DNA of 64,000 nt from Permianibacter sp046297695 (GTDB taxonomy: Bacteria > Pseudomonadota > Gammaproteobacteria > Enterobacterales > Permianibacteraceae): the NCBI GenBank assembly GCA_046297695.1, contig JBKBHF010000017.1, forward strand, positions 1-64,000, read 5' to 3'. Each line of letters starts with the position of its first letter. The first letter of the stretch is position 1. A program made the translations under genes and the position numbers. Positions 58,233-64,000 of the stretch are shown here, one piece after another. The notes beneath the pieces were generated by a model that worked only from the letters and a program-made list of their open reading frames with translations, had not been told where the DNA came from and searched no databases.

Positions 58233-59597
58233 TTAATCGAACGCCACTGCCAAGGCTTCGGCCAGGGTTTTCACCGCCTGAACCTGCATGTTCGGGATCG
58301 CTGCGCGCGGGGCATTGGCCGCCGGGACGATCGCCCGCTTGAAGCCATGCTTGGCTGCTTCTTTCAGCCGGTCCTGGCCATTCGGCACCGGCCGCAATTC
58401 CCCGGCCAGACCGACTTCGCCAAAACTGATGAGGCCGGGATCGAGCGGCCGGTTGCGCAGGGATGACAGCACCGCCAGCAGCTGCGGCAGGTCAGCGCCG
58501 GTCTCCAACACCCGGACGCCACCGACCACGTTCAGGAACACATCCTGATCGTAGGTGATCACTCCGCCATGACGGTGCAGCACCGCCAGCAGCATCGCCA
58601 GGCGGTTGCTGTCGAGGCCGACCGCGACCCGGCGCGGATTGCCGGCCTTGGTTTCATCGACCAGCGCCTGCACCTCGACCAGCAGCGGCCTTGTACCTTC
58701 CCAAGTCGCCGTCACCAGCGAACCGGCGACCGGCTCACTGCTGCGCGACAGGAAAATCGCCGACGGATTCTTCACCTCCTTGAGGCCGGCTTCGGTCATC
58801 GCGAACACGCCGAGCTCATTGACGGCGCCAAAGCGGTTCTTGACCGCCCGCACCAGCCGGTAACGGCCGTCGCTTTCGCCTTCGAAATAGAGCACGGCAT
58901 CGACCATGTGTTCGAGCACACGCGGCCCCGCCAGCGCGCCATCCTTGGTGACATGGCCGACCAGAAACAGGGCGGTGCCGGTCTGTTTGGCAAAACGGGT
59001 CAGTTGTGCCGCGCTCTCGCGCACCTGGGAGACACCGCCCGGTGCGCTCTGCAGCTGCTCGGTGTACAGCGTCTGCACCGAGTCGACCACCATGACTTGC
59101 GGCTTTTCCTGCTCGGCGGTGGCGATGATGCGCTCGACTTGGGTTTCCGCCAGCAGCGCCAGCGGCGATTCGCCGAGGCCCAATCGCTGCGCCCGCAAGG
59201 AAACCTGCTCCAGTGATTCTTCACCGGTAACGTACAAGGCCGGCCGAGTTTGCGCCAACAGACACAGGGTCTGGGTCAGCAAGGTCGATTTGCCGATGCC
59301 GGGGTCGCCGCCAAGCAGCACCACCGAACCCGGCACCAGACCGCCGCCGAGCACCCGATCCAATTCACCGGCACCGGTTGGCCAGCGTTCGATTTGGCCC
59401 GGCGCCACCGCAGTCAGTCGGGTCACCTGCGAGGCTGTGCCGCTGTAGCCGGCAAAGCGACCGCTGCGCGCTGGCGTCGCCACTTCGACCTGTTCGCTCA
59501 AGGTATTCCAGGCACCGCAGTCACTGCACTGCCCGGCCCATTTGCTGCTGATCGCGCCGCAGGCGGCGCAGGCGTACACGGTTTTGGCTTTGGCCAT
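58233..59597 (-). CDS. radA: DNA repair protein RadA
   Basis: A 454-residue RecA-like helicase for recombination branch migration. It has a C4 zinc finger (CAACGAISSKWAGQCSDCG, about residues 10-28), Walker A GGDPGIGKSTL (about 93-103), the RadA-specific VKNRFG motif, and a Lon-protease-like C-terminal domain. ATG at 59597. A 124-bp gap separates it from the convergent PilZ gene. Confidence 0.97.
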   Translation of the reverse strand: MAKAKTVYACAACGAISSKWAGQCSDCGAWNTLSEQVEVATPARSGRFAGYSGTASQVTRLTAVAPGQIERWPTGAGELDRVLGGGLVPGSVVLLGGDPGIGKSTLLTQTLCLLAQTRPALYVTGEESLEQVSLRAQRLGLGESPLALLAETQVERIIATAEQEKPQVMVVDSVQTLYTEQLQSAPGGVSQVRESAAQLTRFAKQTGTALFLVGHVTKDGALAGPRVLEHMVDAVLYFEGESDGRYRLVRAVKNRFGAVNELGVFAMTEAGLKEVKNPSAIFLSRSSEPVAGSLVTATWEGTRPLLVEVQALVDETKAGNPRRVAVGLDSNRLAMLLAVLHRHGGVITYDQDVFLNVVGGVRVLETGADLPQLLAVLSSLRNRPLDPGLISFGEVGLAGELRPVPNGQDRLKEAAKHGFKRAIVPAANAPRAAIPNMQVQAVKTLAEALAVAFD

Positions 59598-59726
59598 TGC
59601 GGTTACAGACGCTGATGACAAGGGCCGCCAGCTTAACGGGCTTTGCAGCGAAAACAATGCGCCCGACGGCGACGCAACATCCTGTCACTACTGCGCCCCC
59701 GCCGGCGAACGCGCCAGCGTGGCAAA

Positions 59727-59756
59727 AAAAATGGCGACCCGAGGGTCGCCATTTTT
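59727..59756. terminator. Intrinsic terminator after the PEP-CTERM gene
   Basis: AAAAATGGCGACC and GGTCGCCATTTTT form a 13-bp stem with a CGAG loop and A/T runs on both sides, about 18 bp from the PEP-CTERM gene stop. The stretch from here to radA shows nothing else. Confidence 0.88.
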
Positions 59757-59773
59757 ACTTGCCAAGCGGCCGC

Positions 59774-60637
59774 TTATTTGCGACGCGCACGCAGCGCGGC
59801 CAAGCCGAGGCCGAACAGCGCCAGCGTGGCCGGCACCGGCACTTCCACCGGCGGCTCCGAGCCACCGAGCTGGCTGATGTAGGCAACGCTGTCGAGCGCG
59901 GTGTCGCCCGAGTCAGCAATGATGAAGGTCACGGTGACGTTTTGCGCGCCATCACCAACGAAGGTACCGAAGGTGTGTACCCACTGACCGAATTCGCCGG
60001 TCGAGCCACCCAACACGCCGTCCAGCTCGGTGCCGGCCGGTGCGCCCATGCCCGGGTTGTTGATGTTGATCGGAGCGCCGTTGGCAAACGCGACGTTGGT
60101 GCCGTTGACGAACAGGCCGAAGGCATCGATGAAGCTGCTGTTGGCGTATTCCGGGTACTCGTCCGAACCGAACACGACGTTGAAATAGACGCTGTCGAAA
60201 CCAGCCAGCATGTTGAACGTCAGCGTGATGCTGGTGACGTCGTAGTGATTGAAGCTGCCACCGGTGATCGGATCCAGAATGGCTTCTTCGGCCCCGGTCG
60301 CGCTGACACCGTAGTTGGTGGTGGTGCCGGACGCGTTGTTTGGGCCATCGTTGTAGGCATTGACATCACCACTCGACAGCACGATGCCGTTGCCGATGCC
60401 ATAGGTGTTCGAGGCATTGGTGTAGATGCCAGTCGAATACGCGACACCGTTGTTGTGGCCGCTGACCGAAACCGTTACCGAGCTCAGATCGATACCGGCA
60501 CCGCCACCCGCCAGCAGGGCGTTGGCCAGTGCGTTGGCATCGTTTTCCGAGGTGATCACAATGGCGTGGGCCGGTGCTGCCAGCATCGTGCCTGCAGCCA
60601 CGAGGGCGGCCAAACCAAAATTCTTTACTACGTTCAT
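59774..60637 (-). CDS. Exported choice-of-anchor L domain protein with PEP-CTERM sorting signal
   Basis: A 287-residue secreted protein. It has a signal peptide (about residues 1-25, cleaved after AHA), then a choice-of-anchor L domain with the hallmark VVFGSDEYPEYANSSFIDAF region (about 150-180). The C-terminal tripartite tail is a VPVPATL motif, a hydrophobic helix (ALFGLGLAAL) and RARRK. This tail is recognised by exosortase systems in exopolysaccharide-producing bacteria. The body is rich in Asn, Gly, Ser and Thr. No exosortase gene lies in the window. Confidence 0.88.
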   Translation of the reverse strand: MNVVKNFGLAALVAAGTMLAAPAHAIVITSENDANALANALLAGGGAGIDLSSVTVSVSGHNNGVAYSTGIYTNASNTYGIGNGIVLSSGDVNAYNDGPNNASGTTTNYGVSATGAEEAILDPITGGSFNHYDVTSITLTFNMLAGFDSVYFNVVFGSDEYPEYANSSFIDAFGLFVNGTNVAFANGAPININNPGMGAPAGTELDGVLGGSTGEFGQWVHTFGTFVGDGAQNVTVTFIIADSGDTALDSVAYISQLGGSEPPVEVPVPATLALFGLGLAALRARRK

Positions 60638-60915
60638 CGTCCTTTATCCTCAAGCAGTGTCGCGGCCTGACCTAGCCCATGCCGCCGAACTCGGAAAAGC
60701 AATATGCGTTCCATGTCTGCACCATCAATAAAATCAACGACTTGGCCGAAGCCGCCCCGCCCATGGCGCAGCGTGCGTAAAGCCGGCTGACACAACGCTA
60801 CAATTTGATACGCCTTCGATGCACATGAATACATTGAGCCGAGCTCATCGCACCGAATAAGCGATATCCGGCTATGCTTGAATCGACACGGCGCCGTACC
60901 CGATGAGAACAACAA

Positions 60916-63144
60916 ATGGCCGACCCGAAACCACCGGTCACCCGCAAACCGGCAGGCGACCCGCTGGAAGCCCGCCGCCTCGAACAACCCTGTCTGCGCA
61001 CCATTGATTTGCGGCCAGAACGCGGCAAGCGCTGTCGCGCCTATCCGCACGGTGGTCGCACCCATTGGCTCGACGACGCCGCCATCGCGGCCTTCGAACA
61101 GGCGCTGGCCGCGTTCAACGGCCGTTACACCATCGGCGTGTACGAGCAAACGCTCGCCAGCGACAGCCAGAGCGCAGCCCCGCTCGCCAGTCAGCGCGAA
61201 ATCGCCGTCGAGGCCGAGGAAAAAATCCGCCGCATTCCGTTTGGTTACCGGCCACACCGGCATGAGTCGCGCATGAATTACGTCTCGGCGGTAACGCTGG
61301 AAATCGACACCGGCAACAGCACGTCTCGCCTGGCCGGCAAGACGCTGGATTTGTCGCTGCTCGGCGTGCGCGTCCAGATCGCGCTGGAACACAAACTCAC
61401 GCCGCAGACCGATCTGCTGCTGCACTACGATGAACTGCAGCAACGAGCCGGCGAGCCACTCGACAGCATCGCCTATCGAATCCTTGGCTGCGAGCGCGAA
61501 GGTGATCGGCAAATCGTCCGGTTGAAGCGCCTGATGCGCGGTGGTGAACACGCATTCGATGCCTTTGTACCCGGCTTCATCGAACAACAGCTGGCACGCT
61601 ACAAGATGGACTTGAAAGATGCGCTGCCGGCGACTTACGCGCGCATCTATGAACGGCTGTACAGCCAGAGCGTGTGGTATGCCCAAGCATATTTCGGCGC
61701 CACGGCCACCACTGCGGCGCGTGAATTGCTGTTTGTCACCACCGCGGCCAACTGGCAGCGCGAGCACAACCTGCAAACCTTGCCGCGATTGGCGGAAAAA
61801 CTTGCCAGCCAGCTACCTGCCGTTACCGGCCGACGAACCGTGTCACCCTTGCAGTACTGGTTGCGCGGCATTGGCGGCGACTATCTGGTGCCGGCCACCG
61901 CGCTTACTGCCGCGCGGCACGCCAGCTGGCAAGCGCTGCAGCCGTACGCGGTCGCGCTGGCCGTGATCTGCCAACCGCAGCGCCCGCTCGATCCGGCCAT
62001 TGCCCAGCCGTTTCTGGAACTGCTGCCGGACGAACTCGCGAGCGTTGTGCTCGGCTGGCAACAGCGTCTGCAACAGCTGAACCTGACTGCCAGCATCGTG
62101 CCGCTGGCAGCGCTGCCAAGCGAGCCCTGCGCATTGCCCTTGCCCGACTGGCTGCGCGAATTCGCGCTGATGCCCGATCGCCTGCAAGCGCCCGGCGAAA
62201 GCGCGCCACTGACCGCGATGGGCTTGCGCGGCGCGCGCAAGCAGGAGCGTTTCCGCTACCAGACGCCAATGCTGCTGCGGCGCGAGAACGGCGCCGAACT
62301 GGCCGGTGAGTCGATCGATTTTTCCATCAACGGTCTTGGTCTCGAATTGCACAGCGACAGCGCTCTGGCACCGCGCGAACTGCTGCACGTCAGCTTCCCG
62401 GTGTTGCAGCAGAAAGTGAAAGAGCCGGATGAGCTGGCCGATCAGCCCTACCGGGTGGTCCGCCAGCTGGGCCGGCATCTGACCTTGGAGCGTGATTTTC
62501 GCGTGGTCGGGCACCGGGCCGCGCGCTTCTTCGCCCATGTCATTCAACAAAACCGCGGCCGGCTGCCGACCTGTCACAGGGAGCAGCAGGAAACCACCGA
62601 ATCGCAATTGTCGGAGCAGGTGTTGGTGCACGGCATCAGCGCCATTCCGCTGTTCTTTGCCCGCGATGACGACAAGCATCCGCAGTTGCTGGCGCTCGCC
62701 CACCAACACGGCCAGCCGCCGGCAGCGCCGTTTGCCGGCGACGACGGCCGCAGTGTGCTCGGCGCCCTGGCGGATCTGCCGGTGTTGTACGACATACTGG
62801 CCGATTGCTGCAACGCGGTCGGCGCGGTCGACCGGGTGGTCTACCGGCGGTTGCTGCTGCAAACCCAGCCGAGCCTGCAATGGCAGGTGCTGGCCGTAGA
62901 CACGCCCGCCCGCCAGCTGCACAGCTTGCTGCAACAGGGCTGCCGGCTGTTCACCCTGATCCTGACGCCGGTCCCTAGCCTGCCGGTGCGCGAACTCAAT
63001 GACGCGCTGCTGCCGATCCTCGGCAACTCCCGGCACCGGGCCACGGCGTTTCGCAGCGAACTGAACCGGCTGGTTGGCATCGGCAGCCTGTTCGAACTGA
63101 CCGAACCGGCACAGGCGGCACTGAGCCAGGGCCTGTCATTCTGA
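60916..63144 (+). CDS. Large cytosolic protein with two PilZ domains, unknown output
   Basis: A 742-residue protein without membrane segments. The first PilZ-like domain (about residues 115-215) contains RPHRHESRMNY and DLSLLGVRV. The second (about 440-540) contains KQERFRYQTPML and DFSINGLGLEL. A helical middle region of about 220 residues and a C-terminal region of about 200 residues (VDRVVYRRLLLQ, LFTLILTPVPSLPVRELND) match no domain I know. Its architecture suggests a c-di-GMP-responsive adaptor. The 278 bp before it contain TACAAT and TATGCT boxes but no clear promoter. The start at 60916 has no strong ribosome-binding site. Confidence 0.75.
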   Translation: MADPKPPVTRKPAGDPLEARRLEQPCLRTIDLRPERGKRCRAYPHGGRTHWLDDAAIAAFEQALAAFNGRYTIGVYEQTLASDSQSAAPLASQREIAVEAEEKIRRIPFGYRPHRHESRMNYVSAVTLEIDTGNSTSRLAGKTLDLSLLGVRVQIALEHKLTPQTDLLLHYDELQQRAGEPLDSIAYRILGCEREGDRQIVRLKRLMRGGEHAFDAFVPGFIEQQLARYKMDLKDALPATYARIYERLYSQSVWYAQAYFGATATTAARELLFVTTAANWQREHNLQTLPRLAEKLASQLPAVTGRRTVSPLQYWLRGIGGDYLVPATALTAARHASWQALQPYAVALAVICQPQRPLDPAIAQPFLELLPDELASVVLGWQQRLQQLNLTASIVPLAALPSEPCALPLPDWLREFALMPDRLQAPGESAPLTAMGLRGARKQERFRYQTPMLLRRENGAELAGESIDFSINGLGLELHSDSALAPRELLHVSFPVLQQKVKEPDELADQPYRVVRQLGRHLTLERDFRVVGHRAARFFAHVIQQNRGRLPTCHREQQETTESQLSEQVLVHGISAIPLFFARDDDKHPQLLALAHQHGQPPAAPFAGDDGRSVLGALADLPVLYDILADCCNAVGAVDRVVYRRLLLQTQPSLQWQVLAVDTPARQLHSLLQQGCRLFTLILTPVPSLPVRELNDALLPILGNSRHRATAFRSELNRLVGIGSLFELTEPAQAALSQGLSF

Positions 63145-63269
63145 TGGCGCGCTGATCCGCGTCATGCAAATGCCAGGCTGGCGGAGTACCATGACAGCAT
63201 TGATGAATTGCAGACGCGCGCTGCCCACGTCGTGAAATCCACCGGTTCCCCGGTGGATGGCAGCTTTCC

Positions 63270-64000
63270 ATGTGGCACCCTGACTCCTGGCAAGCCTTGC
63301 CGCTGCGCCAGTTTCCGCCCTACCCGGACCCGGCCGCACTGGCCGGCGCCACGGCCGAATTGCGCCGCTTGCCGCCACTGGTCACGGTCAATGAAATCGA
63401 GTTGCTGCAACAGCAACTCGCCGAAGCCGCTGCCGGCAAGCGCTTCTTGCTGCAAGGCGGCGATTGCGCCGAAAGCTTCAGTGACTGCACCAGCGAACGC
63501 ATTACCGGCAAGCTGAAAATTCTGCTGCAGATGAGTTTGGTGCTGCTGCACGGTCTCAATGTGCCGATCATTCGGGTCGGTCGCATTGCCGGCCAGTACG
63601 CCAAACCGCGCAGCGATGAGAGCGAAACCCGCGACGGCGTCACGCTGCCGAGCTATCGCGGCGATCTGATCAACGCGGCGGAGTTCTCGATCGACGCCCG
63701 CACGCCGAATCCACAACGGCTGCTGACCGGTTACAGCCTCGCCTCGCTGACCTTGAACTACATTCGCGCGCTGACCGACAGTGGTTTTGCCGATCTGGCC
63801 GAAGCCGAACACTGGAACCTCGATTTCATGGCCGACAGCCCGCGGGCGGCCGAATACCGGCAGATCGTCGAGGAAGTGCGGCGGGCGTTTGCCCTGCTGC
63901 AATCGGCCGGCGCCACGCCGCCGCGCGAGCGCCGGGAGTTTTTTACCTGTCACGAAGCGCTGCACCTGCACTACGAGTCGGCGCTGACCCGACGGGCCGA
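63270..64000 (+). CDS. aroG: Class II (plant-type) DAHP synthase, 3' end outside the window
   Basis: The first 243 codons of 3-deoxy-D-arabino-heptulosonate-7-phosphate synthase, entry enzyme of aromatic amino acid synthesis. The frame runs open from the ATG at 63270 to the window edge. The N-terminus WHPDSWQALPLRQFPPYPD, LQGGDCAESF, RVGRIAGQYAKPRS and SYRGDLINAAEF are diagnostic of the class II (AroA-II) family and differ from E. coli AroF/G/H. The gene is truncated by the window end. Confidence 0.93.
   Translation, partial: MWHPDSWQALPLRQFPPYPDPAALAGATAELRRLPPLVTVNEIELLQQQLAEAAAGKRFLLQGGDCAESFSDCTSERITGKLKILLQMSLVLLHGLNVPIIRVGRIAGQYAKPRSDESETRDGVTLPSYRGDLINAAEFSIDARTPNPQRLLTGYSLASLTLNYIRALTDSGFADLAEAEHWNLDFMADSPRAAEYRQIVEEVRRAFALLQSAGATPPRERREFFTCHEALHLHYESALTRRA

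Noticed and set aside
1..64000. CRISPR arrays, prophage modules, transposases or integrases
   Set aside because: No regularly spaced direct repeats, phage structural genes or DDE/tyrosine recombinase genes were seen. The repeats present are palindromic and irregularly spaced.

Overview
The window is one continuous piece of a GC-rich gammaproteobacterial chromosome made mostly of housekeeping genes. The best taxonomic markers are the order rsgA / orn-nnrD-tsaE-amiB-mutL-miaA-hfq-hflX-hflK-hflC-DUF2065-purA, gluQ-pcnB-folK, rpsF-rpsR-rplI and grpE-dnaK-dnaJ with a sigma-32 promoter. HrcA is also present, which is typical of Gammaproteobacteria outside the enteric group. Motility (motA, motB), c-di-GMP signalling (one diguanylate cyclase, three PilZ domains in two proteins), a PEP-CTERM exoprotein and a PlpD-type autotransporter suggest a motile, surface-active bacterium. 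I cannot name the genus from sequence alone.

Layout. 1-8.6 kb: hairpin repeat, APC permease, then gluQ, pcnB, folK, a deoxynucleoside kinase, panB and panC (tRNA modification, RNA polyadenylation, folate, dNTP salvage, pantothenate), and an orphan PotF-like polyamine-binding protein. 9-17 kb: dapB, an unknown anchored protein, and the heat-shock block dnaJ-dnaK-grpE-(insert)-hrcA. 17-22.7 kb: RND efflux pair, nadK and a small unknown gene. 22.7-23.7 kb: gene-free cluster of palindromic repeats. 23.7-31.5 kb (minus strand): rplI-rpsR-rpsF, trkH-greB, a cache-only sensor, rlmB and rnr. 31.6-39.5 kb: tRNA-Leu(CAG), plpD plus diguanylate cyclase, a MocR regulator divergent from an EamA exporter, a small outer-membrane protein and a DUF3667 protein. 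39.6-53.5 kb: the purA-hfl-hfq-miaA-mutL-amiB-tsaE-nnrD-orn superoperon. 53.6-64 kb: phhB, rsgA, ompW, motAB, PilZ, radA, a PEP-CTERM protein, a tandem-PilZ protein and the start of a class II DAHP synthase.

The most interesting signal is non-coding. On the minus strand, on either side of the PotF-like gene, lie two apparent CsrB/RsmZ-type small RNAs (about 7002-7167 and 8600-8731). Each is a string of short hairpins with GGA in the loop and ends in a strong intrinsic terminator. Each starts just after a -10 box followed by GGCGCC. Each has, about 170-200 bp upstream, an 18-bp inverted repeat TGTGAG-N6-CTTACA of the kind bound by GacA/UvrY, with an IHF-like site in between. This is a complete duplicated Gac/Rsm output module read directly from the sequence.

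A second theme is repeats. A hairpin element occurs three times, and its stem sequence changes on both arms so that pairing is kept. CCCC...GGGG palindromes occur around the heat-shock genes and before the ribosomal protein operon. Two A/T-richer small genes of unknown function (15407-15844 and 22412-22675) sit beside these repeats and may be recent arrivals.
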